Below the pieces are notes generated by a model. It was given only the letters and a program-made list of their open reading frames with translations, was not told the DNA's origin and did no database searches. From Dysgonomonas mossii (GTDB lineage Bacteria; Bacteroidota; Bacteroidia; Bacteroidales; Dysgonomonadaceae), in the NCBI RefSeq assembly GCF_004569505.1, contig NZ_SPPK01000003.1, positions 248,001 through 312,000 on the forward strand: a stretch of 64,000 nucleotides of DNA. The letters run 5' to 3'. This document shows positions 38,385 through 47,524 of this stretch, piece after piece; position 1 is the stretch's first letter; every line of letters starts with the position of its first letter. A program made the position numbers and the translations under genes.

Positions 38385-39428
38385 ATGGAAAAAGAATCTC
38401 AAGGATTTAGTATATGGAAGATATTGCTCCCTACCTTCATCGGTATAGGAGTTATCATATACATGCTTAGCCGCGAGTTTGATATGTCTGATCTCAAACA
38501 GATATCCATTACAGAACATACTGTATTCTGGATATGTATTGCCTTTTGTTTTATGTTGGGGCGTGATATCGGCTTTACAATCCGTTATCGCTATCTTACC
38601 GAAAAACAATTGTCGTGGATGCAATGTATCAAAGTCACTCTATTGGCTGAATTCGGTTCGGCAATAACACCTTCGGTAGTAGGAGGTTCTACAATGGCTG
38701 TTGTTTTCTTGACAAAAGAGAAAATTCCTGTCGGGCGAAGTACGGCAATGGTTTTTGTTACGTTGTTGCTCGACGAAATGTACTTTGTTGTTACATTTCC
38801 TATTCTACTTCTTTTTATCCCTTTCGATACTTTATTTTCCGATCATTCGGCCCTTGGTAACGGCGTATTGGTCTTGTTTGCAGTAGCCTATATCATAAAA
38901 ATGGTTCTGTGTACACTGCTGATAATTGGGCTGTTTTTTAGACCTCAGGCAATACGTTGGCTTATTATTAAGTTCTTTCGATTGCCTTTTTTGAGGCGAT
39001 GGCACAAAAGTGCAGTGAAGGCGGGCGATGATCTCGTTATTAGTTCCAGAGAAATACGAGGAAAAGGCATCTCTTTTTGGTGGCCTCTGATACTCGCTAC
39101 CATCTTGTCTTGGGGTTCACGATACCTGGTAGTCAATGCTATCTTTATGGCATTCTTTACTGTGCATGACAACCTGCTTATCTTTGCCCGCCAGTTTGTG
39201 ATGTGGATTATGATGGTAGTAAGTCCGACACCCGGAGGAAGCGGTTTCAGTGAGTTTATCTTTAAAGAATACCTGAGCGAATTTATACCATTAGTAGGGG
39301 TTGTGCCGTTGATGATCCTCTTGTGGCGATTGCTTACCTATTATAATTACCTGTTGGTGGGGGCATTGATTGTTCCTCGGTGGGTGAAGAAATCTTTTGG
39401 AAAACAACAAGAAAAGGAGGAGAACTAA
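38385..39428 (+). CDS. YbhN/UPF0104-like membrane protein (LPG_synthase_TM family)
   Basis: A 347-residue protein with about seven or eight membrane helices. The ATG at 38385 is preferred over an upstream in-frame ATG (38280), which would add a non-conserved stretch overlapping the divergent gene; a TATTTTTG box at 38357-38364 also lies between them. The LLAEFGSAITPSVVGGS segment and the SPTPGGSGFSEF motif are typical of the family that includes the flippase half of MprF. Substrate unknown. Confidence 0.85.
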   Translation: MEKESQGFSIWKILLPTFIGIGVIIYMLSREFDMSDLKQISITEHTVFWICIAFCFMLGRDIGFTIRYRYLTEKQLSWMQCIKVTLLAEFGSAITPSVVGGSTMAVVFLTKEKIPVGRSTAMVFVTLLLDEMYFVVTFPILLLFIPFDTLFSDHSALGNGVLVLFAVAYIIKMVLCTLLIIGLFFRPQAIRWLIIKFFRLPFLRRWHKSAVKAGDDLVISSREIRGKGISFWWPLILATILSWGSRYLVVNAIFMAFFTVHDNLLIFARQFVMWIMMVVSPTPGGSGFSEFIFKEYLSEFIPLVGVVPLMILLWRLLTYYNYLLVGALIVPRWVKKSFGKQQEKEEN

Positions 39429-39540
39429 ATCTCTTTACAATATTTATTATTTCAGACTTCACTTTTAGAAAGTTTCAAAATAAACTATTCTTTATTTTTG
39501 ACTATTTTCGCAAACGAATAACCAATTAAAAAATTATTGT

Positions 39541-39969
39541 ATGAAATTAAAACTAATATTGCTGTCGGCGTTCTTTATTTCTATACTTACTGCAAATGCA
39601 CAATCTGTGGTTGGTAAATGGAAAACATTTGATGATGAAACCAAAGAAGCTAAATCGATTGTAGAAATTACCGAACGTGGTGGTAAAATCTATGGAAAAG
39701 TGATCGAGATACTCAATCCTGCCAAGAAAGATATAAAATGTAAAGACTGTTCGGGGGCTGATAAAGACAAGCCGGTTCTTGGTCTTGAGATTCTAAAAGG
39801 CTTATCTAAAGATGGTAAAGAATATAATGACGGAAAGATACTAGACCCTTCGAATGGCAAACTGTACAAATGTACCGTATCGCTTGACGGAAACGATAAA
39901 CTGAAAGTAAGAGGCTATGTAGGCATTTCAGCTTTTGGAAGAACACAGGTCTGGACAAGAGTGAAGTAA
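39541..39969 (+). CDS. DUF2147 secreted protein
   Basis: A 142-residue protein with a signal peptide (to about residue 20). The mature part has the DUF2147 pattern: VVGKWKTFDDETKEAKSIVEI, then CKDCSGADKDKPVLGLEIL with a CxxC pair, DGKILDPSNGKLYKC and a C-terminal GRTQVWTRV. It is predicted to be a lipocalin-like periplasmic beta-barrel. Function is not established. Confidence 0.87.
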   Translation: MKLKLILLSAFFISILTANAQSVVGKWKTFDDETKEAKSIVEITERGGKIYGKVIEILNPAKKDIKCKDCSGADKDKPVLGLEILKGLSKDGKEYNDGKILDPSNGKLYKCTVSLDGNDKLKVRGYVGISAFGRTQVWTRVK

Positions 39970-39989
39970 ATCTACGAAGTTGCTAATCT

Positions 39990-41126
39990 GTGAAAAACCC
40001 AATTTTTGTATTAGCTCCCGATTCGTTTAAAGGTTCCATGACAGCCAAGCAAGTGTGTGATGCGATGGAAAGAGGTATAAAAAGAATCTACCCTGAAGCA
40101 ATATGCATCAAAATACCAATGGCAGATGGAGGAGAGGGAACTGTGCAATCTTTGGTAGATGCTACCGACGGTAAGATATATGAAGAGCCTGTAACGGGTC
40201 CGTTGGGATCGGCAGTCTCTGCTAAATATGGAATTCTGGGTGATGGATCTACTGCCGTTATTGAGATGGCTTCGGCAAGTGGGCTTTACTTGATAGATAA
40301 CGGTAGCCGCAATCCACTTGTGACCACTACATACGGTACAGGTGAGTTGGTTAAGGCTTGTCTCAACAGAGGTGTAACAAAAATAATATTGGGAATAGGA
40401 GGTAGCGCTACCAATGATGGTGGCGCAGGCTTCGCCCAAGCGTTAGGGGTCAGATTTCTTGATAAGGAAAATAAAGATCTGCCGTTTGGCGGATTAGCTC
40501 TCCGAGAATTGGCGAAGATAGACGTCTCATCTATAGATAAGCGATTGCAAGATATAGATATTGAGGTAGCCTGTGATGTATCCAATCCTTTGTGTGGAGA
40601 AAACGGAGCCTCTTTTGTTTTCGCACCGCAGAAAGGAGCTACTGCGGAAATGGTAAGTGCGCTGGACGATGCCTTGCTACACTATGCAGAAGTGATTAAA
40701 AATCAACTGGGCAGAGAAGTGAAAGATGTACCGGGAGCCGGTGCTGCCGGAGGTCTCGGAGCCGGATTGCTAACGTTTACAAATGCACGTTTGCAGAAAG
40801 GCATCGATATTGTAATAGACTATACTAATCTTAAAGCTGCAATAAAAAAGGCTGATGTGGTATTTACCGGTGAAGGTAAAATAGATTCTCAAACCCAATA
40901 TGGGAAAACACCTTATGGTGTCGCTCAACTAACACGAGCGGAAGGGAAAAAAGTAATAGCTATTGCAGGAGATCTGGAAAAAGGAGCGCAGGAGTTGTAT
41001 GCTTCTGTCTTTGATTTTATAATTCCGATTAAACCTGAAAGTGTTTCCCTGGAGGAATCGATGAAAAGAGGAGAGGAGTATGTAGAGCAGGCTATTGCAA
41101 ACCTCTTGACGAAGCATGAACTATAA
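39990..41126 (+). CDS. glxK: glycerate 2-kinase
   Basis: A 378-residue class I glycerate kinase making phosphoglycerate from glycerate. The start is GTG at 39990, chosen because the family begins with the VLAPDSFKGS strand directly after it. Other family segments are MADGGEGTV, GIGGSATNDGGAGF, GAGAAGGLGAGLL and FTGEGKIDSQT. No glyoxylate or sugar-acid pathway genes are adjacent. The esterase gene starts 17 bases after it and may be cotranscribed. Confidence 0.93.
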   Translation: MKNPIFVLAPDSFKGSMTAKQVCDAMERGIKRIYPEAICIKIPMADGGEGTVQSLVDATDGKIYEEPVTGPLGSAVSAKYGILGDGSTAVIEMASASGLYLIDNGSRNPLVTTTYGTGELVKACLNRGVTKIILGIGGSATNDGGAGFAQALGVRFLDKENKDLPFGGLALRELAKIDVSSIDKRLQDIDIEVACDVSNPLCGENGASFVFAPQKGATAEMVSALDDALLHYAEVIKNQLGREVKDVPGAGAAGGLGAGLLTFTNARLQKGIDIVIDYTNLKAAIKKADVVFTGEGKIDSQTQYGKTPYGVAQLTRAEGKKVIAIAGDLEKGAQELYASVFDFIIPIKPESVSLEESMKRGEEYVEQAIANLLTKHEL

Positions 41127-41143
41127 TTATTGACTAAAATATT

Positions 41144-41962
41144 ATGAAAAAACAAGCTGTTTTATTTTTACTTGCAATCTTTGCTTTGTGTTCTGTACAG
41201 GCTCAGACTGTGGATACAATTGAGGTATTCAGTCCTAAAATGAACCGAAGTATAAAAAATGTAATAATTCTTCCTGATGGATATAAGAAGGATGGTACGG
41301 TTAAATATCCTGTGCTGTATCTTCTGCATGGCTACTCGGGACGTTATGATTCGTGGGTGTCGCTCAAACCAACACTACCACAAGATGCTACCCGATTGGG
41401 GATGATCGTTGTTTGCCCCGATGGACAGAATAGTTGGTATTGGGATAGCCCTATCGATCCTAAATTTCAGTTTGAGACCTATGTGAGCAAAGAATTGGTG
41501 CAGTATATCGACCAAAATTATAAAACAATTACCTCACCCAAAGGTCGTGCGATAACAGGGCTTAGTATGGGTGGTCATGGAGGTTTGTGGCTAGGTATAA
41601 ACCATCCCGATGTTTTTGGTGCATGCGGGTCGATGAGCGGAGGTGTAGATATACGTCCTTTTCCAAACAACTGGGATATGAAATTACGTATAGGTTCGTA
41701 TAAAGAGAACTCCGAGTTGTGGAATAGCCATACGGTAATCAATCAACTGGATAAGATAGAACCGGGTTCGTTATCTATTATTTTCGATTGCGGAACAGAC
41801 GACTTCTTCTATCAGGTAAACGAGCAATTGCATAAAGAAATGGTATATCGAAATATTAATCATGATTATATCGTTCGTCCGGGAGGACATACCGGCGAAT
41901 ACTGGAATAACGCGATTGATTATCAAATGCTATTTTTTTATAAGTTTTTTAAGCAGAAATAA
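41144..41962 (+). CDS. secreted alpha/beta-hydrolase esterase
   Basis: A 272-residue protein with a signal peptide (1-20). It belongs to the esterase-D/feruloyl-esterase-like group (S-formylglutathione-hydrolase fold): LLHGYSG (oxyanion strand), GLSMGGHGG with nucleophile Ser141, probable acid Asp220 in CGTDDFF and His249 in RPGGHTGEYW. Bacteroidetes members near polysaccharide loci remove acyl groups from glycans, but nothing nearby points to a substrate. Confidence 0.87.
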   Translation: MKKQAVLFLLAIFALCSVQAQTVDTIEVFSPKMNRSIKNVIILPDGYKKDGTVKYPVLYLLHGYSGRYDSWVSLKPTLPQDATRLGMIVVCPDGQNSWYWDSPIDPKFQFETYVSKELVQYIDQNYKTITSPKGRAITGLSMGGHGGLWLGINHPDVFGACGSMSGGVDIRPFPNNWDMKLRIGSYKENSELWNSHTVINQLDKIEPGSLSIIFDCGTDDFFYQVNEQLHKEMVYRNINHDYIVRPGGHTGEYWNNAIDYQMLFFYKFFKQK

Positions 41963-41995
41963 CTAACTTTACTGTTCTTTGCATCAAATGAATAA

Positions 41996-42652
41996 ATGGA
42001 ACAGAAAGATGTTATAATCGTAGACCGGCAAGGTATAACCCGTATCGGGATGGAGACGCTGGTAGGTGAGACAAAAAAAGCCTCTTCGGTACTTTTCACG
42101 GAAAGCAAATCCGAATTGGTAAGATTGTTGAGCTCTCACCCCGAAGCCGTTGTGATACTGGATTATACCCTGTCTGATTTTATAAGCGTAGATGATTTGC
42201 TGAATGTAGGTTATCGTTTTTCGCATGTAAATTGGTTGTTATTCTCCGAAGAACTGAGCTATGAGTTTCTGCGCAGATTGACATCTACAAGTGAAGCCTA
42301 CAGTATTGTGCTCAAGTCGTCGGGGCTCGACGAGATAAATATTGCACTGGCTCATGTATTAAGGGGCGAACGTTTTATTTGTGCAAGGGTTGCCAACCAA
42401 TTACTGCAAGCACAGAAAGCTCCTACCGATACTGTGGATCATATATTGACCTCTACAGAAAAAGAAATACTGAAAGAAATAGCCATAGGGCGTACCACAA
42501 AAGAAATTGCGGCGAATCGCAATCTTAGCTTTCATACTATCATTACCCACCGTAAGAATATCTTCCGCAAGCTGGAAGTAAACAATGTGCACGAAGCAAC
42601 GAAATATGCGATGCGTGCAGGACTGATTGATATGGCAGAGTATTATATCTGA
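41996..42652 (+). CDS. LuxR-type response regulator
   Basis: A 218-residue regulator. The receiver-like domain keeps an acidic residue after strand 1 (Asp10), a candidate phospho-acceptor Asp56 (AVVILDY) and Lys107 (SIVLKSSG). The C-terminal NarL/LuxR helix-turn-helix spans about 150-205 (TSTEKEIL, TTKEIAANRNLSFHTIITHRKN). It shares HTxITHRxNIxRKL with the regulator at 10983, so the two are paralogues. No histidine kinase is adjacent. Confidence 0.88.
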   Translation: MEQKDVIIVDRQGITRIGMETLVGETKKASSVLFTESKSELVRLLSSHPEAVVILDYTLSDFISVDDLLNVGYRFSHVNWLLFSEELSYEFLRRLTSTSEAYSIVLKSSGLDEINIALAHVLRGERFICARVANQLLQAQKAPTDTVDHILTSTEKEILKEIAIGRTTKEIAANRNLSFHTIITHRKNIFRKLEVNNVHEATKYAMRAGLIDMAEYYI

Positions 42653-42954
42653 TTCTCAGATAATATTTATTCATACACTCCTTTTGTTTAGTTACTCTTT
42701 TGTCATCCCGACGGAGGAAGGATCTTTGTCGCTAAATATAGATACTTCTTTACCTCAGCATGACAAAAAGAATGTGCAGATACTAACCTTTTTTCTGATT
42801 ACTTAATATTAATAGAGTCTACACTTCCATTCCCAAACGAAATTTATTTGTCATATGTTCTAAAAAAGTGCTTTAATTAGCGTACTAAGCAAATAATTAT
42901 ATCTTTGTATAAATCGTTATTAATCGATTAATATAAACCAAAACGAAAGAATAG
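42653..42954. other. 302-base intergenic region with palindromic element
   Basis: Contains the REP-like palindrome at 42698-42768 and, on the plus strand, TATCTTTG at 42900-42907, a likely -7 element for the phosphatase gene without a clear upstream TTTG box. No other gene or RNA was recognised. Confidence 0.5.
42698..42768. repeat. REP-like palindromic intergenic element
   Basis: A 71-base segment bounded by TTTTGTCAT (42698-42706) and its exact reverse complement ATGACAAAA (42760-42768). The inner ends read CCCGACGGAGGAAGGATCT and CTCAGC, the same wording as the GTCATCC...GAAGGATCT...CTCAGCATGAC elements scattered between genes in many bacterial genomes. Only one clear copy is in the window. 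Confidence 0.6.
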
Positions 42955-43452
42955 ATGCAAAATATTGACAATCAAAAGGAATATAAAGTACTCTTCGTCT
43001 GTTTGGGAAATATCTGCCGTTCTCCTGCTGCGGAAGGAATTTTCAAGACGATGGTAAAAGAGCAGGGGTTAAGTGATAAAATTACAGCTGATTCGGCGGG
43101 AACGTCAGGATATCATATCGATGAATTGCCCGACTTGCGAATGAGAAAGCATGCAACAAGGAGAGGGTATACGCTGGATTCTTTGTCTCGTAAGTTTACG
43201 GTGAACGACTTCGATAATTTTGATCTTATTTTGGTGATGGACGACAACAATCATCGTGATGTAATGCGACTGGCACCCGACTTGGAATCGGAAAAGAAAG
43301 TATACCGTATGATGGATTTTTCGCAAGACTTTGTACACGATCACGTACCCGACCCTTACTACTCTGGCGCTGACGGCTTCGAGCTGGTTCTCGATCTGCT
43401 GGAAGACTCTTGCGATGGGTTGTTGAATAAAATAAAGAAAGGTGAATTGTAA
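42955..43452 (+). CDS. low-molecular-weight protein tyrosine phosphatase
   Basis: A 165-residue LMW-PTP. The P-loop is Cys16-LGNIC-Arg22-Ser (C-x5-R), and the general acid Asp133 lies in VPDPYYSG. It dephosphorylates phosphotyrosine in the cytoplasm; in some bacteria it opposes a BY-kinase in polysaccharide export, but no such kinase or polysaccharide gene is adjacent. It converges on the dehydrogenase gene with no gap. Confidence 0.93.
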   Translation: MQNIDNQKEYKVLFVCLGNICRSPAAEGIFKTMVKEQGLSDKITADSAGTSGYHIDELPDLRMRKHATRRGYTLDSLSRKFTVNDFDNFDLILVMDDNNHRDVMRLAPDLESEKKVYRMMDFSQDFVHDHVPDPYYSGADGFELVLDLLEDSCDGLLNKIKKGEL

Positions 43453-43463
43453 CTAATTCACCT
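43440..43463. terminator. hairpin across converging stop codons
   Basis: Perfect 9-bp stem AGGTGAATT (43440-43448) / AATTCACCT (43455-43463) with a 6-base loop. It contains the stop codons of both converging genes. The minus-strand side continues into a T-rich run, so termination in that direction is more likely. Confidence 0.55.
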
Positions 43464-44403
43464 TATCTATTTGCCCTCCTTCAAAGAAGTTGATTATATT
43501 TTTTACCACTTCGTGAGCCATATCCCGCCGTGCGCTATAAGTGCCTGTCCCGGCATGAGGGGACAGAATGGCATTATCCAATTCCAATAGTTCCGGGAAA
43601 ATCTTAGGCTCTTTTTCGAACACATCAAGGCCAGCCGCATATATTTTTCCTGTTTTCAAGGCTGTAGCAAGGGCTTTCTCGTCTACCAGTTGCCCACGGG
43701 CAGTATTGATAAGTATAGCACTGTTTTTCATTTTCTTGAATTCGGCTTCTCCCATCAGGTGATAAGTCTCGGGTGTAGCAGGTGCATTAAGCGATACCAC
43801 GTCCGACTCTTTGAGGAGTGTGTCGAAATCTACATAGGTGGCGTTATACTTCTCTTCAATGTCTTTTGGCAGCCTGTTCCTATTATGATAAATGATGTTC
43901 ATGCCCGATGCTAAGGCTCTGCGTGCAACCGCCTGCCCGATACGCCCCATGCCATATATACCAAGCGTTTGCCCATAAAGCGAAACACCCAAATCTCCAT
44001 ATATACTCCAATCGAGCCTGACGCCTGAGTGCAGCTTGTGATTGTAATAAGCTACTTTACGAGCTGTTGCCATCATCAGGGCAAAGCACAACTCGGCTGT
44101 GGGCTCTAGTACCGATTGGGGAGTATTGGTTACGGCAATGCCTTTCGAGGCTGCGTATTCCACATCTATATTGTTATACCCTACACCATAGTTGGCTATC
44201 AGTTTTAGGTTTTTTGCCTTATCTATAATCTCTGCATCTGTCTGAAACGAAAAATTAGGGACGAATACGTCTATGTCGGATATCCGTTCCAAAATTTCAT
44301 CTTTTGTGAACAGCTTGTTTTCGGGGTATATAATGATAAACTTTCCTTCAAGTCCGGCAAAATCTTCCCGTTTGAAATTATGCCCCATCAATATCTTTTT
44401 CAT
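43453..44403 (-). CDS. D-isomer 2-hydroxyacid dehydrogenase
   Basis: A 316-residue NAD(P)-dependent dehydrogenase. The Rossmann motif is GIYGMGRIG; the catalytic set is Arg in NTARGQLVDE, Glu in FEKEP and His in SPHAGTGT. Sequence style fits the glyoxylate/hydroxypyruvate reductase or phosphoglycerate-dehydrogenase-like group, but the substrate is not assignable. It begins just downstream of the unrecognised HERFH gene, ten bases after its stop, so the two may be cotranscribed. Confidence 0.9.
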   Translation of the reverse strand: MKKILMGHNFKREDFAGLEGKFIIIYPENKLFTKDEILERISDIDVFVPNFSFQTDAEIIDKAKNLKLIANYGVGYNNIDVEYAASKGIAVTNTPQSVLEPTAELCFALMMATARKVAYYNHKLHSGVRLDWSIYGDLGVSLYGQTLGIYGMGRIGQAVARRALASGMNIIYHNRNRLPKDIEEKYNATYVDFDTLLKESDVVSLNAPATPETYHLMGEAEFKKMKNSAILINTARGQLVDEKALATALKTGKIYAAGLDVFEKEPKIFPELLELDNAILSPHAGTGTYSARRDMAHEVVKNIINFFEGGQIDKVN

Positions 44404-44413
44404 CTTAATGTTT

Positions 44414-45703
44414 TTAATCTTTTTTCAAACCAAAGTTTCCGTTTGTGATAACTACTGAGTACCCTTTGTTTAACTCTAACGTCCAACCATTCCCCGATAA
44501 TTTATATCCATCCATATTGGTCGGGTTTGTTATTGTGATTGTTTTCCAATCCGAACTTACTAATGCTCCATCGGTAACTGTTAATGTGCCCCATTCATCT
44601 ATAACTCTAACGTTAGGGTATACAGTCCCTTTATTTTCAAGAGGCATAATGTTACGTGGGTCAAAGTTTATCCTCATCTTTTTCAATCTTATTTCGAAAT
44701 GAGGCTGTTCGATAAATTTGGATTTGTATTCTACTATAAGTTTCTGGTTTTTTTCTTCGCGGATTATCTCTTCATTTGTTATCTCCGTGCCATTATATGA
44801 GTCCGCAATTTGATTCACGACATCCTTCAAATTTGAAGGAATTTTCACTTGAAAAGCATCAATAAGAAAATTACTGAGATTGGTATTATCATTTATACTT
44901 CTGTTCCACCCTTGCTTCCTCTTATCCAATAAATAACCATAGGCAGGGATCGTCTGATAGGCGAAAGAGCGTACAAAAGTGGGATTTTTCATAGATCTAT
45001 CAATGTTCTTCACAAAGTGTTCTCCCTTTTGTTTTTCGGGTCTTCCACAACTTGCTTCGCCTGTATATTCGGCAAGACCTTCATTGATCTCTAATTTATT
45101 TTCCTCAATATCCGCCCCGGGGAAAAGAGATTGCCTGTATTTTCTGAATATAAATACATTCGTCATATGCTCATTAATCTGGGATGTTGTCGATGCCGAA
45201 ACTGCTTTTTTAAGAGCCTCTAATTCTAATCGTAAGTATATACGGCCATCTTTACTGTCAAGATGAGCACAGTTACCATTACTTTGGCTAAACCCCAGTT
45301 TCGGTTGCACAACATGGAACCGTTCATGAAGCAATAAACTTATTCGATCATATTTATTTTCGGGCAAAGGCAGCATCACTGTAGCCCAATCTGTTCCGTT
45401 CCATCGGATAGAAGTATTAGCGATATTTTCCTTTTTGGAGAAAATTCCGGTATAGATATGATTGTCTTGTTTTAGTTCGCCTAACGAGTCTTGTACATTC
45501 GCATAGATTTCTTTCGTTGCCGGATTAATCAACATGATAGGACCAAAGATATTTTTACCCCAAAGGTTCTTACTTTTCTTTGCCGCAACTTCTGCTTCCT
45601 TAAAGTATACATTCGCCTCATCAGTGCGTAAAGCCATTTTCTCTTGACCGAAAGAGCCTAGAGAAACAAACATTAAGATGGTAAATAATATTCTTCTGCC
45701 CAT
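44414..45703 (-). CDS. secreted protein with gluzincin-like HERFH...NEGLAEY motifs
   Basis: A 429-residue protein with a signal peptide (1-19). I do not recognise the family. Residues 126-130 read HERFH, an HExxH zinc-protease motif, and NEGLAEYTG follows at 207-215, where Glu208 could be the third zinc ligand as in gluzincins. The spacing of about 78 residues is longer than in thermolysin-type enzymes. The C-terminal quarter (about 340-429) looks like a small beta domain (VYPNVRVIDEWGTLTV, LSGNGWTLELNKGYSV) of the kind used for binding or secretion. A role as a periplasmic or exported metallopeptidase is inferred from the motifs only. Confidence 0.65.
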   Translation of the reverse strand: MGRRILFTILMFVSLGSFGQEKMALRTDEANVYFKEAEVAAKKSKNLWGKNIFGPIMLINPATKEIYANVQDSLGELKQDNHIYTGIFSKKENIANTSIRWNGTDWATVMLPLPENKYDRISLLLHERFHVVQPKLGFSQSNGNCAHLDSKDGRIYLRLELEALKKAVSASTTSQINEHMTNVFIFRKYRQSLFPGADIEENKLEINEGLAEYTGEASCGRPEKQKGEHFVKNIDRSMKNPTFVRSFAYQTIPAYGYLLDKRKQGWNRSINDNTNLSNFLIDAFQVKIPSNLKDVVNQIADSYNGTEITNEEIIREEKNQKLIVEYKSKFIEQPHFEIRLKKMRINFDPRNIMPLENKGTVYPNVRVIDEWGTLTVTDGALVSSDWKTITITNPTNMDGYKLSGNGWTLELNKGYSVVITNGNFGLKKD

Positions 45704-45843
45704 TTTATACAGGAATTAAGTAGTTGGTAAAAAATAATGACGTATTTCTTGTATTGAAAGATCTCTGTGTGACACTTTTTACTCTGTAGTGAAAAAAAGA
45801 AAATGAGAATGCGAGAGCAATTCTTTTTTATAACTTGCTTTAT

Positions 45844-46266
45844 TTATAAAACACCCGAATCCACCAGTATTTCCCTTATTCGAACCCAATCTATATAGGG
45901 TCTATCAGATGTGGGATCATCTAAAACAAGTGGGCAACCCAGAGCCGCATCATCTATGTAAAGATGTCCATAGGCCTTGGGCGATGATGTCCAAAACCGC
46001 TGGGTCGGATTTTTCTGGATGCCATACAAAGGTATGCCATTATCTTCAAACCATTTTACGGCTTCTGTCAGTACGTTTTCTTCAACGATGACCTCCTCGC
46101 CATTTATTTTTTTCTTCTTTTTGCGGTCGCTGCGCATCGTAAAGAGTATCAGCCGATGCCCCTTATCCGTTAGTTCTTTCAAAACAGGGATTGCGCCAAT
46201 ATCTTTTCCTATATTCGGGAACTCATGTGTTACACATGTCCCGTCAAAATCTATACATATATCCAT
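45844..46266 (-). CDS. small HAD-family hydrolase
   Basis: A 140-residue HAD-superfamily protein. Motif I is IDFDGT (Asp6, Asp8), motif II lies in LILFTMRSD, and motif IV is YIDDAALG. A Lys-rich insertion (DRKKKKKING) follows motif II. It resembles the small Bacteroidetes HAD proteins without a cap domain, which act on phosphorylated small molecules; the substrate is unknown. Confidence 0.85.
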   Translation of the reverse strand: MDICIDFDGTCVTHEFPNIGKDIGAIPVLKELTDKGHRLILFTMRSDRKKKKKINGEEVIVEENVLTEAVKWFEDNGIPLYGIQKNPTQRFWTSSPKAYGHLYIDDAALGCPLVLDDPTSDRPYIDWVRIREILVDSGVL

Positions 46267-46367
46267 ATTACTTAAAACAGAAATAAAACGCTTTTGTTTA
46301 CAAATCGAAAAACCCGGATTATAACTAATCCGGGCCTATATCAAAAGAATAATTTTCTGAGAAATTA

Positions 46368-46559
46368 TTACTTGTTTTCAGAAGTTCCGTTTATATCGTC
46401 TTCAAGGCCATTTACACCATCTTTGAAGCTTTTTACTCCTTTACCCAATCCTTTCATGAGTTCAGGAATTTTCTTTCCTCCAAACAATAGTAAAACAACA
46501 ATGGCAATGATGATGATTTCTCCGGTTCCTAAGTTTCCTAAAAATAAAAGAGTGTTCAT
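46368..46559 (-). CDS. tatA: TatA/E twin-arginine translocase component
   Basis: A 63-residue protein with an N-terminal membrane helix ([12 protein letters not shown]), the [16 protein letters not shown] hinge and amphipathic helix, and a short charged tail: the typical TatA plan. It would form the Tat pore with TatC, but tatC is not adjacent, so this is an isolated tatA locus in this window. Confidence 0.92.
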   Translation of the reverse strand: MNTLLFLGNLGTGEIIIIAIVVLLLFGGKKIPELMKGLGKGVKSFKDGVNGLEDDINGTSENK

Positions 46560-46746
46560 CTGGCTATTAATTTATATCGTTATACATTTAGATTGCTAAA
46601 GTAGTCAGAATAAAATTATTCTTGATAACTTTTTACATCTTTTAAATAAAGGTTTTATTATACTGGGGTGACGAAGTCCGTCGGCTTTTTTACGGTATAT
46701 ACTATAAAAAACATGGTGCTGATGAAGCTTTCTTTATATCCGATTT

Positions 46747-46777
46747 TTTGTCAAATAGAATTATTTGTCTAATTTAG
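46747..46777 (+). promoter_or_regulatory. promoter of the small beta-barrel gene
   Basis: TTTG (46747-46750), 19-base spacer, TAATTTAG (46770-46777); the second box differs from the consensus at one base. The start codon is 34 bases downstream. Confidence 0.6.
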
Positions 46778-46811
46778 GGTGCTTAAGAACCAGAACTAAT
46801 TTATTAATATT

Positions 46812-47420
46812 ATGAGAATTATTAAAATTTCTTTTGCTTTGCTCGTTGCTTTGGTAACAAGCGTTAGTATGTTTGCACAATTGCCTGTATCTCTAGGAGT
46901 AAAGGCCGGAATGAATTTGTCCGAGTTGCAAAATGTAGATGATGATAATAAGGTTGGTTTCAATATTGGGCTAACTGCCGAGCTTGCATTACCAAGTAGT
47001 TTTTATTTGATGTCGGGACTTGAGTTTACGACGAAAGGAACCAAGGGTAAAAATGTACCAGTTAATGTTTCCGGCACGAAGGATAAAGTTACCTATAATT
47101 CGATGTATATTCAATTGCCTATACATGCCGGATATAAACTGGATTTAACACCCGGGACTAAACTCGTATTCCGTGCAGGGCCGTATTTGGCTTATGGAGT
47201 AGGGGGAAAAATAAAATCAGATGCAAAACTATTTGAAGATCAGGATTTCTTTGGGGATGATACCAATCGTTTCGATTTTGGAATTGGCGGAGCTGTAGGT
47301 GTTGAATTTTTAAATAAAATAAATGTTAGCCTTGGTGCCGATCATGGATTAACTAAAGTGTTTAAAGATACTAAAATCAAAAATCGGGCTGCATATATCA
47401 GTGTAGGATATAAATTCTGA
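46812..47420 (+). CDS. outer-membrane beta-barrel protein, PorT-like
   Basis: A 202-residue protein with a signal peptide (1-23) and an eight-stranded barrel pattern: LPVSLGVKAGMNLSELQ at the start of the barrel, SSFYLMSGLEFTTKG, YIQLPIHAGYKLDL and a final AAYISVGYKF ending in Phe. This is the OMP_b-brl_2/PorT-like family of Bacteroidetes. Such barrels may be structural or help secretion; the specific role is unknown. A large hairpin follows at 47525-47575. Confidence 0.85.
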   Translation: MRIIKISFALLVALVTSVSMFAQLPVSLGVKAGMNLSELQNVDDDNKVGFNIGLTAELALPSSFYLMSGLEFTTKGTKGKNVPVNVSGTKDKVTYNSMYIQLPIHAGYKLDLTPGTKLVFRAGPYLAYGVGGKIKSDAKLFEDQDFFGDDTNRFDFGIGGAVGVEFLNKINVSLGADHGLTKVFKDTKIKNRAAYISVGYKF

Positions 47421-47524
47421 TCCGTTCTATTGTAAGCTTATTAAGAACTATCTGTCTTGATTTACTTTTTGCATTTTCAGCTATAAAGTTTATCTAATAA
47501 GAGAGAGTTCTTTGATATAACAGG

